Source: PALSA-1004 sp963829085 (GTDB lineage: Bacteria; Pseudomonadota; Gammaproteobacteria; Burkholderiales; SG8-41). From it: a stretch of DNA of 64,000 nucleotides. The stretch spans positions 124,001 through 188,000 of the forward strand of contig CAWHHJ010000015.1 of the NCBI GenBank assembly GCA_963829085.1, read 5' to 3'. A program made the position numbers and the translations under genes. The notes beneath the pieces were generated by a model that saw nothing but the letters and a program-made list of their open reading frames with translations, searched no databases and was not told the DNA's origin. Of the stretch, positions 46,739-54,306 are shown piece after piece (the first letter of the stretch is position 1; each line of letters opens with the position of its first letter).

Positions 46739-46942
46739 TTATCGTTGTGTCCAGATGTGAGGCGTTCCGCGATATCTGGCTGACTCAAATGTGCGGGACC
46801 ATCTCGCACTGCACTTCTTGCACAGATAGCGCAACTCGGGCATCTGCTCGCGCATGGCGTAAATCGCTTCGGCAATGAGAACAGCGTGCGGCGGATGCGA
46901 GGCGGACTCGCCAAACATCAATCTACAAGCAGGGCATTTCAC
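46739..46942 (-). CDS. Small zinc-ribbon family protein
   Basis: 67 residues if started at GTG 46942, which aligns with the MKC start of relatives; ATG 46987 would add 15 residues. VKCPACRLMFGESASHPPHA, linker, LRYLCKKCSARWSRTFES and TPHIWTQR. Complete and unbroken. Convergent with the fragment at 46484. Confidence 0.65.
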   Translation of the reverse strand: MKCPACRLMFGESASHPPHAVLIAEAIYAMREQMPELRYLCKKCSARWSRTFESARYRGTPHIWTQR

Positions 46943-47165
46943 AGGTCCCGAATACGCAACATCTATACTAACGATCGCCAGGCGCATTAACAATCGGCGG
47001 CGCAGCGTTGCGCATGGGCGAAGGCGGGAAAAAGAGCCACTCATTTAAAAGCGCGGCCCGTAAGTCCTCGTTGGAGCGGATATGGGAGGATAAATCACGA
47101 CACAGGCTGAAGCCTGCAATTGGACACTCGACTCGTTGCTGATATCTGCTCGGCGCTAAGTTCAG

Positions 47166-47384
47166 TCAGTTGCGGACTGCGTTTGCGTCCGTGTTGCACA
47201 TCAAGCGCGCGCGAACCCGCTTTCGATGCAGCGGCCTTTGCGGCAACGACGCTTGTTCTAGCAACTGAACGAAAGGCACGTGGCTCAATGCGCCGGCGAA
47301 TAACTCGGCCGTCATCAGCCGCCGCCCTTCGTCGTTCAATCGATCGAACAGATCGATCGACGTGCTGTCGTCGAAACTTTCCAT
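47166..47384 (-). CDS. Small DLFxRL-family protein
   Basis: 72 residues from ATG 47384: MESFDDSTSIDLFDRLNDEG, RRLMTAELFAGALSHVPFVQ, LLEQASLPQRPLHRKRVRAR. Paralogue of the frameshifted gene at 50340 and, more distantly, 9837. Helical, with a basic end. No function known. Confidence 0.5.
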   Translation of the reverse strand: MESFDDSTSIDLFDRLNDEGRRLMTAELFAGALSHVPFVQLLEQASLPQRPLHRKRVRARLMCNTDANAVRN

Positions 47385-47494
47385 ACGCGCCAGCCAGTGT
47401 AGCTTTTATCGCGTTAATGGGTGCGATACACCGGATCAACGATCTAAATGTCGCGCAATCTCGTCGTTAAAAACGTATGCAGCACCGACGAGCT

Positions 47495-47521
47495 AAAAAA
47501 AAGCCGCCAGTTAAGGCGGCC
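47495..47521 (-). terminator. Intrinsic terminator after the 47.7 kb zinc-ribbon gene
   Basis: GCCGCCTTAACTGGCGGC on the minus strand followed by at least eight T residues; nearly the same as 18125-18151. Confidence 0.75.
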
Positions 47522-47600
47522 TTTAAATGCCTGCGTCGCCTGGGGAGGCTCAGACCACAGGTTTTTGCATCGCGAACGTTCTCAGACAGCGGAAGCCTAA

Positions 47601-47623
47601 CAAGAGCTAGGTTGGACTAATCG
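47601..47623 (+). repeat. Variant of the 23-bp repeat
   Basis: Begins CAAGAGCTAGGTTGGACTAA, two differences from the 18 kb copies, between the zinc-ribbon gene and its terminator. Confidence 0.7.
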
Positions 47624-47654
47624 CAGCGGTGCTGGCGTATGCCGTTCTAGCGTG

Positions 47655-47870
47655 TCAGTTCGGGTTAGCTCGAGCGGCGCTGGGTCCGACTTGTGGCTTA
47701 GCGTTCCCTTTTTCTCCAATGGTCGCGGCCATCGCGTCGAGCAGTCTTTTGCATCGGTAGTTGCGATCGCCAAGCGGCTTCAGGATGCCAACACTGTCAG
47801 GAAGTAATCCGGCATGCGCCGCCTTCGTTGTTGGCTCAGCGAACAGGGCCTTGCACGCGGTGCATTTCAT
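47655..47870 (-). pseudogene. Type A zinc-ribbon protein, frameshifted
   Basis: ATG 47870 gives MKCTACKALFAEPTTKAAHA, a linker and NYRCK, then a shift destroys the second CxxC frame (the DNA still encodes DCSTRWPRPLEK-like text in another frame). Immediately upstream the last codons of a type B gene remain (VRTAA then ATGA), but the rest of B is gone. Third copy of the A/B cassette. Confidence 0.6.
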
Positions 47871-48220
47871 GCAGCAGTCCGGACGCTACTCAAACCCGCT
47901 TGCTGGTGGGCAATCGAAAGTAAATTACATCGTCATCGTGCCGGAATTCTCGTCCGATGCTTGTCGGACAATATCTGATGTCGTCTACCGCTGACCGCCA
48001 CTCCATTTCACACTCAAGTTTGACATATAAGAAGGCCGCGCTGCGCGTTTGGAACGCCATGCAGGCAACCTACACGCGGACGACCCCCAACCCCAAAAGC
48101 GTAGCGTCCAGCACGATCTGCGCTCGATAGGCCGCGTCTGCGGCGTCGAGTGATCAGCCGCCTCGTCAAGGGGCGTTTCTTTCGGGAACCCGCTTTTTGT
48201 AATGGACTCTTTTGCTAGCG
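47871..48220. other. Spacer with type B remnant at its edge
   Basis: About 350 bp. Only the last few codons of a type B zinc-ribbon gene (near 47871-47885) are recognised; nothing else. Confidence 0.3.
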
Positions 48221-48573
48221 TTATTTCGCTTTTTCGTTCCCGATGCATAGCCCCATGTGCCAGTGAACGATAGCGTTTCTTGATCGTTGTTCGTCTTTCA
48301 TCTTGTTGATTGCTGTTTGTAGCCGTTCCAACTGGACATCACCAAGGCGCTGTTTTGCTAACGTCGTCAGTAGGATTCGGTTTTGCCTACAAAGCTCGTA
48401 AATTGTTTTGTCACAATCGCGCCAGTTGTCGGGTCAGTGCATAGGAACATTACTAGCGCTCGATCTAGCGCTTCTTCTAACAAGCAGAACCAAACGAACA
48501 AGCGTCCGAGCGGTTCAAGGTAGCTGACTGGAACGAGAGTGCCGCGTACCTTTCCGTATTCATCATCAGTCAT
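48221..48573 (-). pseudogene. HEPN-like protein, frameshifted
   Basis: ATG 48573 has TTTGGAG upstream. MTDDEYGKVRGTLVPVSYLE, then LFVWFCLLEEALDRALVMFL; the first frame ends at 48367. A one-base shift near 48378 continues LTTLAKQRLGDVQLERLQTA, INKMKDEQRSRNAIVHWHMG and stops at 48221. RNAIVH is an R-x4-H motif of the kind that forms the HEPN ribonuclease site. The helical text around it fits. No MNT antitoxin is adjacent. Repaired length about 117 residues. Confidence 0.5.
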
Positions 48574-48662
48574 GGCTAATACTCCAAAATCCAAAGAACC
48601 GAAATCCGAGCGGATACCTTTCAACGAGGCATCAAAGCGGCTATGGGCGGTTCGGCACAACA

Positions 48663-48863
48663 TCACGTGGCGAAGAAGGCGAAAGAGAAGGGAAGCTCAA
48701 GTCCAGCGCTGGAATACGCTTTACTTGTTCGTCTTTTTTCACGCGTCGTCTTGTTTTCCAGCGCCTTCTTTGCGACATATTCTGGATTGTCGTATAGCTT
48801 GTGACAGCTAACGCAATACCAACCATGCTCCGTTACTTTGAGTCGCGCATTACCAGATTGCAC
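48663..48863 (-). CDS. Small CxxC protein
   Basis: 66 residues from GTG 48863. HGWYCVSCHKLYDNPEYVAK is a single CxxC knuckle, followed by a very basic helix (KKALENKTTREKRRTSKAYS). The end FSFAFFAT is hydrophobic and may be out of frame. Weak call. Confidence 0.35.
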   Translation of the reverse strand: MQSGNARLKVTEHGWYCVSCHKLYDNPEYVAKKALENKTTREKRRTSKAYSSAGLELPFSFAFFAT

Positions 48864-48930
48864 AATGGTGATGGCCCGGGACTTGTTCTCTTAAAACCCC
48901 AAATGCTGGAAGCCATAGCCTCGCAGCTGG

Positions 48931-49161
48931 TTATGAAGCGCGTCGGATATAGACGACCCATGCAATCAGCAGCATTGATATTGCCAATTGCGCTATCACT
49001 ATTCGCCATAGTGCGGGCAAGCCAAGCGATTGCATTGCTTGAACTGGAATGTATCGATCAATTAGGGCGATGGCTCCCGCTAATGCGGCTAGCGCAGTTG
49101 TTGTCCATACTTCTGTTATGTATTTTTCTGCCGCCTCTGTTATCTTTTTCGCAATAGACAT
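48931..49161 (-). CDS. Small membrane protein
   Basis: About 76 residues beginning MSIAKKITEAAEKYITEVWT. Two hydrophobic segments (TTALAALAGAIALIDRYIP and LWRIVIAQLAISMLLIAWVV) and a basic end YIRRAS. The start is uncertain; the frame extends nine codons further. Function unknown; similar in size to phage or island membrane proteins. Confidence 0.45.
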   Translation of the reverse strand: MSIAKKITEAAEKYITEVWTTTALAALAGAIALIDRYIPVQAMQSLGLPALWRIVIAQLAISMLLIAWVVYIRRAS

Positions 49162-49245
49162 TGCACCTCTCCCCGTTGGCGTTATCACTATACGCGGGAA
49201 ACAACAGGCCCCAAGCGGGTCATTTTTTAGCCTTTTGTCTAGGCG

Positions 49246-49677
49246 TTAGTGTTCCGAGTAGTCCGTCGATAGGTTTAGGCGTTTGCCGGATATGCTCTTG
49301 AGCGCATTGTCGGCGCGGACTGTATCAGTCACGGTGCGATTGCTTGCGCGGAAGTCAAACTCCGATACATGACGCTGCACATGTTGTTCGCTGACATGAT
49401 GGAACGTGCCAGTAATACCGCGCTTGAGCATGGCAAAGAATCCCTCTACCGTGTTTGTATGAACTCTACCGCGTGCATATTCGCCCATCATGTGGTTGAC
49501 AGTCTCATGCGTGGCGAACTCTCTACCGAGCTTGGCCTTGCGGTATTGACCGGCTGAGTCACTATAGACGATTGCATCAGGCGACACATGCTTAAGCAGG
49601 TTCGGTTCTTTTAAGGTATCGGCGGTTACATTGGCAACATGGAATGAGCGGACATTCCATAACGAAACGCTCCGCAT
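49246..49677 (-). pseudogene. IS1595-family (ISXO2-like) transposase, N-terminus lost
   Basis: The frame encodes DAIVYSDSAGQYRKAKLGRE, HTNTVEGFFAMLKRGITGTF and HHVSEQHVQRHVSEFDFRAS, the C-terminal DDE part of ISXO2-like transposases. The zinc-binding N-terminus and the first catalytic region are missing, and an HNH remnant lies directly beyond the break at about 49680. An inactive relic. Confidence 0.7.
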
Positions 49678-49689
49678 TCCCTGCGTTCT

Positions 49690-49815
49690 TCGCGATGCTT
49701 CGACTTCGCTTCTTCAATCGCCCTACCACTGCATATTCAACCAATCATTAGCGCCGCCAGCGCATAGCGGTATTTCTTGGTCAAAGATGTAACCACGACA
49801 CGCGCCGCGCGGGTT
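49690..49815 (-). pseudogene. HNH-like gene remnant
   Basis: On the minus strand the DNA aligns with the HNH core of 18786: ATACCGCTATGCGCTGGCGG, then GGTTGAATATGCAGTGG (LNMQW), with frame breaks before and after. Third decayed copy. Confidence 0.55.
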
Positions 49816-50104
49816 GTGTGTGCTTGGGCGATGCTAGAGGCGCTGGAATGCAGCCTTGGCGCTGTTACTTCGTGGATATGTAGCTGCGAAGCGTCGTCAT
49901 ATCTCACGGCTAGTTGATCTTCCGACGATGCCCACTGCGGGGCAATCGACTTATTTCGGGGCAGCGGTGTGCCGCAACTTACTCGCACGCACGTCCGCTG
50001 AAGCGGGCAGACCAATCACCAGAACCGATGTCGGGCAACTACTCACAACACCGAGCATTACCATGTATAATTATGGCGTTGCTACTGGTTGTGCGGTGTA
50101 TCAG
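49816..50104. other. Spacer before the tRNA-Gly fragment
   Basis: No gene is supported. The 60 bases just before 50105 should hold the 5' half of a tRNA-Gly but do not form its acceptor or D stems. Confidence 0.35.
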
Positions 50105-50154
50105 TAGCCTTGCCAAGGTTGAGGTCGGGAGTTCGAGACTCCTTTCCCGCTCCA
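50105..50154 (+). pseudogene. 3' part of tRNA-Gly(GCC)
   Basis: The anticodon arm (TAGCC-TTGCCAA-GGTTG, anticodon GCC), variable loop, T arm (GGGAG-TTCGAGA-CTCCT), acceptor 3' strand TTCCCGC and TCCA can all be folded. The matching 5' acceptor strand (GCGGGAA) and D arm are absent upstream. This is either a decayed tRNA or the 3' remnant left at the end of an island integrated in tRNA-Gly. tRNA-Cys follows after 95 bp, as in the common gly-cys-leu tRNA operon. Confidence 0.75.
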
Positions 50155-50249
50155 GATTCCGGGAAAGCGGAGCGTAGCCGGCTCGGGTGCACGATGCAGT
50201 AGACCTGAACCGCTTAATGTTTCGCTTTCCCGTTCGTTTGTGTGCCCCC

Positions 50250-50323
50250 GGCGGGGTGGCAGAGTGGTCATGCAGCGGCCTGCAAAGCCGTGTACGCCGG
50301 TTCGATTCCGACCCCCGCCTCCA
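50250..50323 (+). tRNA. tRNA-Cys (anticodon GCA)
   Basis: 74 nt including encoded CCA. Acceptor GGCGGGG/CCCCGCC, a 3-bp D stem, anticodon stem GCGGC/GCCGT around CTGCAAA (GCA at 50282-50284), T loop TTCGATT, end TCCA. One mismatch (C.A) lies in the T stem (GCCGG/CCGAC). Otherwise a normal tRNA-Cys. Confidence 0.9.
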
Positions 50324-50339
50324 AACTCCCCGGTATAGT

Positions 50340-50516
50340 GCGCAGACCCCGCTTTCTATGCGGCCGCCCTTTGCGCCAGCGATGCATGCTGTAGCAACTG
50401 AACACACGGCACGTCGGCCCTGGGCCGTCGTATAACGCAGCCATCAATAGCCGCTGCCCTTCCCCGTTCAATCTGTTGAACAGTTCAATCAATATACCGT
50501 CGTCGACGCTATCCAT
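50340..50516 (-). pseudogene. DLFxRL-family gene, frameshifted
   Basis: ATG 50516 gives MDSVDDGILIELFNRLNGEG and QRLLMAALYDG; a shift then recovers RADVPCVQLLQHASLAQRAA, matching SHVPFVQLLEQASLPQR in the intact 47166 gene. It lies just downstream of tRNA-Cys on the opposite strand. Confidence 0.5.
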
Positions 50517-50750
50517 GGACGGCAAGTCTGCCTCGTCATCGCGTTTTGATGGTCAGGCGGCCACATCGTTCGGTTGTGGCTTCAGGGGCGAGCGACATCA
50601 ACACCTTGATGACGAGTGGCGATCGACCAGCGTCGACGAGTAAGTGCGGAACTTAATCCATCCGAACTATCGCGTCCCTGATTCGGATATATGACCATTC
50701 CCGTTGCATAGACGTGCCAATCGTCTGGCAACGAACTGGAGGGGAGTGGT

Positions 50751-50936
50751 ATGACGCCGTCTGATGTGATCGATTTTCTCGACGCCCTTGTCGGCAGCCA
50801 TCGACGCGCGGTCGTATTTGAAGTGTTTTTGGTGGTGTGCTTTTTTGGTTTACGACACTACATTACACGACGCGCAGCGCACGACCCTACCGAGAAACCG
50901 GATGCACTTACACTACCTGTAGACGTGGGGCAATAG
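50751..50936 (+). CDS. Small single-span membrane protein
   Basis: 61 residues from ATG 50751 with an excellent GGAGGGGAG site. MTPSDVIDFLDALVGSHRRA, hydrophobic VVFEVFLVVCFFGL, basic RHYITRRA and an acidic-polar tail. One membrane helix. Function unknown; the ribosome site makes it a likely real gene. Confidence 0.55.
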   Translation: MTPSDVIDFLDALVGSHRRAVVFEVFLVVCFFGLRHYITRRAAHDPTEKPDALTLPVDVGQ

Positions 50937-51005
50937 CAGAGCGGCGGTCCAGGCGGTCCACACGCCCCATGAACACCGCGTCGTCGTCAGGGGGCGCCGG
51001 ATCGA

Positions 51006-51379
51006 TTCGTGGACGTGGACTCGTCCGTGCGCAGTGCCTTAACGAGAATAATCCATTGCGGCGGCTTTCGAGTGGAACCCTTTTCGTCCGCACGGGAGTT
51101 CTGCGATCCCTCGCCGGCAATAAGCTGGACTGTGTAGTGCTCGATGTGCATATGCTAGAAATGAACGGGCGGGAGGTGCAAAGTCACTTGAAGTCTGCCA
51201 ACGCAGACATTCCAGTGATAGTGATCTCCGGTGAGCACGATCCAGGGGCGCACGCTGTTGCGAAACGTAATGGCGCTCATCGCTATCTCAACAAGCCGGT
51301 TGACGCAGACCTGTTGCTAGAGGCAATCCGGAACGCCATCGTCTCACGACCACTGATCGATTCACGGCTGACCCGCTAG
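51006..51379 (+). pseudogene. Response-regulator receiver domain, frameshifted
   Basis: One frame gives FVDVDSSVRSALTRIIHCGG and FRVEPFSSAREF; after a shift near 51105 another gives LRSLAGNKLDCVVLDVHMLE (phospho-acceptor Asp), IPVIVISGEHD and HRYLNKPVDADLLLEAI (conserved Lys). This is a FixJ-type receiver without an output domain. No clean start is seen, and the usual VDDD acidic cluster is damaged. Confidence 0.6.
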
Positions 51380-51664
51380 TCTGCCACGAGCATTGCTGTG
51401 TCGCAGATTCTGTCGTGCGACAGGGCCGAAAGGCGCAAGCTGCGGCGACAGTTCGTGCCGCACCCTTTACAGCGAAAAGTTACTTCCGCTCCGCGTGCAT
51501 AAAAGAACGGCCATCACAATTGTGCGAGCCGATGGCCGCCGCCAGCGACGACGCGTGCGGCTCGCGCGAAATGTGGCGTATCAGCGGTAGTCAAGACGCA
51601 CGTGCGATTACGCTAGTCGAAAATCGGCATACAACGACCGTCCGTACATTCGGGGCGCGCCGCG

Positions 51665-51847
51665 ATGCCCACCATAAACGTTCGCTTGACGGACGTGGCT
51701 CACCGCTTTGCTTTCATAGAGGTGGCTACGAAAACGGACACTCTCGAACTGACGGCTGCGCTCGGTGGAACCAGCTTCGGCTCTACGACGGTAGTGATCC
51801 GTTTGGAAGACTCGTCAGATAACAGCGTTGGCTCTATCGCTGGCTGA
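51665..51847 (+). pseudogene. RRM-like protein, N-terminal part lost
   Basis: ATG 51665 gives MPTINVRLTDVAHRFAFIEV, ATKTDTLELTAALGGTSFG and STTVVIRLED. The second and third strands, second helix and last strand of the RRM-like fold are kept; the first strand and helix are out of frame upstream. Closest to the remnant at 9432 (same GGTSFGSTTV). Confidence 0.55.
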
Positions 51848-52085
51848 CGTCGTCCCTAGCGGGGGACCGCAGATGAAGGGTATCGACGCCGTAACGGCCT
51901 TCCATCATCGCGTAGAAGTTGTTCGCCGCACGCATGGTTGGAAATTTCCGAACGCGCGACAGCTCACCGTTGTCGGGCACGAGCTTTCCGTTCATCGAGA
52001 TCAACTGCGCAGGCTCGTCGCCAGTAGGTTCACCGACTTGAAAGTAAAAATAGCGCTCGCCGTCTTCCATATGGCGACTGTACAT
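51834..52085 (-). CDS. Hypothetical protein
   Basis: 83 residues from ATG 52085 (or ATG 52070). ERYFYFQVGEPTGDEPAQLI, then FPTMRAANNFYAMMEGRYGV reads as a folded small protein. No motif or ribosome site identified. Overlaps the end of the RRM-like remnant by 14 bp. Confidence 0.45.
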   Translation of the reverse strand: MYSRHMEDGERYFYFQVGEPTGDEPAQLISMNGKLVPDNGELSRVRKFPTMRAANNFYAMMEGRYGVDTLHLRSPARDDVSQR

Positions 52086-52342
52086 GCGGCTTCACGAGCG
52101 ACTTGTAGGACGAAGGCGCATTCGGCTAAAACCGCGCGCTTTAGGTGCGGGTGTTCGCTTTTTGACCACACATTCTCCGCGGCACACGGCCCATTGTCTT
52201 CGGGCGTAAGATTATGCTTACGATAGAACCGTTACTGGGAAACGTGGAACAACGGCATTAAAGCACTTTCGAACCGCGACTGTTCGCGTTCAAGTGGCGA
52301 CGAAACGGCATACCGTAACCAGCTCCAAGGACAGATATTTCA

Positions 52343-53494
52343 GTGCGCTTGTCTGACTTCATACGGCGAAACGTCGAGCAAATCTCCCTCGAATGGGAAG
52401 CGTTCGCTGCAACGTGCAGTCCCGCAGCGGACACTATGAGCGGTTTCGCGCTGCGCGATCACATCGCTCAGATTCTGCAAGCGATCGCGACGGACCTCGA
52501 CACCTCTCAAAGCAAACAACAACAAGACATAAAGTCCAAGGGACAGACCGCGCGTACGGACCTGACGGACACAGCAGCGGAAACTCACGCCGAGTTGCGC
52601 GTGGGTGATGGCTTCTCGATGGACCAGCTCGCAAGCGAATATCGTGCGCTGCGCGCGACTGTGCTGCGTCTATGGATTGAAGAGCTGCCGCGCGGAACCG
52701 CCATCGATCTTGTTGATGCGACACGATTCAATGAAGCGATCGACCAGGCATTGGCCGAATCCATTGCGCGTTTCACCAGAGGCTTGACTCGGTCGAGGGA
52801 CCTTTTTCTTGCGATGTTGGGCCATGATCTGAGAAATCCGCTCGGGGCCATCATGAACTCAGCTGCGCTGTTATCGAGCCCCAATGCGGTGAACGAAGAG
52901 GCCATGAAGTCGGCTGCGGCGGTGATAAGGAGAAGTGCGACTCGCATGAGCGAGCTAGTTACCAACCTGCTCGACTTAACACGCACGCGACTGGGAACGA
53001 CGATCCCGCTGTCCATTGCCCCGACGGACATGACAAACGTGTGCGGGAACGTGATCAGTGAGTTAAGAGCACTGCATCCCCACGTGACAGTTGAGTTCTC
53101 AGCGCTCGGCGACCTTGAAGGCGCATGGGATGGACCCAGGCTCGGGCAGATGGTGTCGAACTTGGTGGCCAACGCGATCGAACATGGGTCGAAGAAAGAA
53201 CCCGTGACTATCGATGTTCGCGGCGAAGCCGATGAGATAACGGTGTCAATTCATAACGAAGGGGTTGTGGACGCTTCACTGCTGATTGAGAACATTGAGA
53301 ACCCGCTGGTTCGCAACAACGGCAGGCAAGAGGGGCAGTCGATGCGTGTCAAGCTTGGGCTGTACATCGCCCGCGAGATTCTGGCTTCACATGGCGGGAC
53401 CTTGCACGTGACTTCGTCCCAGGGTCACGGCACAACCTTTACGGGACGTTGGCCCCGGCACGGCGAGCGACTGGCCAGATCTGCGAGCGCTTAA
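52343..53494 (+). CDS. Cytoplasmic sensor histidine kinase
   Basis: 383 residues from GTG 52343 (AAGGA about 12 bases upstream). Residues 1-140 form a helical sensor resembling the RsbRD N-terminal domain; no membrane helix. HisKA box MLGHDLRNPLGAIMNSA (His near 162), N box VSNLVANAIEHGS, and a G region that is weak: HNEGVVDA instead of DxGxG, followed by KLGLYIAREILASHGG. The altered G1 box may lower ATPase activity. No receiver; the broken regulator at 51006 may once have been its partner. Confidence 0.85.
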   Translation: MRLSDFIRRNVEQISLEWEAFAATCSPAADTMSGFALRDHIAQILQAIATDLDTSQSKQQQDIKSKGQTARTDLTDTAAETHAELRVGDGFSMDQLASEYRALRATVLRLWIEELPRGTAIDLVDATRFNEAIDQALAESIARFTRGLTRSRDLFLAMLGHDLRNPLGAIMNSAALLSSPNAVNEEAMKSAAAVIRRSATRMSELVTNLLDLTRTRLGTTIPLSIAPTDMTNVCGNVISELRALHPHVTVEFSALGDLEGAWDGPRLGQMVSNLVANAIEHGSKKEPVTIDVRGEADEITVSIHNEGVVDASLLIENIENPLVRNNGRQEGQSMRVKLGLYIAREILASHGGTLHVTSSQGHGTTFTGRWPRHGERLARSASA

Positions 53495-53805
53495 ACACGT
53501 GTTGAAGTATCGCGCGAACGGTAATTCGGACGCGGCGCGTTAATCTTTTAAGGCATGCCGTTGCTCGCTTACTCTTATGTAGTCACTGAATGAAAAATTC
53601 GGTCGGAGTAGTTAATTTGGAGGGTGATGTGACCGACGGGGCTGGCAAACGGGCTTCAGGTCTGGACCCGGGTAGTGCGGATCGGCTTCAGCGCGACAGT
53701 CTGGCGCGACACGCATAATCAGCGAGTTGTGTGCCTTCTCGGACGGTGTCGCTTCGCTGCCAAGCACACGAACGACGTGCGAAGCGGCGCATGGGGACTC
53801 CATTT
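53495..53805. other. Spacer between the kinase and a convergent gene
   Basis: About 310 bp; no coding region or strong terminator hairpin is seen. Confidence 0.3.
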
Positions 53806-54156
53806 CTACGGTATAGGGAATAACTTCTGCGGCTTGGCGACCGCGAGCGGCATAGTGGGTTGCCTTGCATCTGCCTGACCGGCCACCATGTCGGCGGGGA
53901 TAAGCGAATCAGGATCGGTCGCAGTGCGTTGACGCCCTTCCCGTACAGGTTTTTCTCCTGATTGCGCAACCGCACGGGGAGACGCTCTCATGGAAGCTAT
54001 CTCAGAGGCGTCCGGTGCCTTGCCCTGTCCACTAACGCCGATCACGGCGACGAGTGCGATGATTGCAAGACCTGCGCCGCAACGGCCAACTATAAACCAA
54101 GTGCGGGCGGTCGGATCATTGCGGTACATTCGCTGACGGTCTGTTGAGCGTTGCAT
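53806..54156 (-). CDS. Small anchored protein
   Basis: 116 residues from ATG 54156 (AAAGGAAAAA about 7-11 bases upstream). A polar start MQRSTDRQRMYRNDPTARTW, one membrane helix (GLAIIALVAVIGVSG) and a polar periplasmic tail. The start region resembles that of the 55153 gene (YRNDPTAR versus YKRNARSA), so the two may be related. Function unknown. Confidence 0.55.
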   Translation of the reverse strand: MQRSTDRQRMYRNDPTARTWFIVGRCGAGLAIIALVAVIGVSGQGKAPDASEIASMRASPRAVAQSGEKPVREGRQRTATDPDSLIPADMVAGQADARQPTMPLAVAKPQKLFPIP

Positions 54157-54306
54157 AGTCCATTTTTCCTTTGTTAAGTGCGCTTTGATTGAATGGAATT
54201 CGTGAAACGCCAGTGCTCGCACTGTGTTGCATCATCAGACGGATAGAAGCTGTGATATGAGCAAGGAAACCGCGTCGGACCCATGTCAGTTACAGTTGGT
54301 CGCTTC

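Noticed and set aside
50908..51120. Minus-strand text PPDDDAVFMGRVDRL that looks like a receiver start
   Set aside because: The plus strand over the same bases encodes a well-conserved receiver domain, so the minus-strand resemblance is chance.
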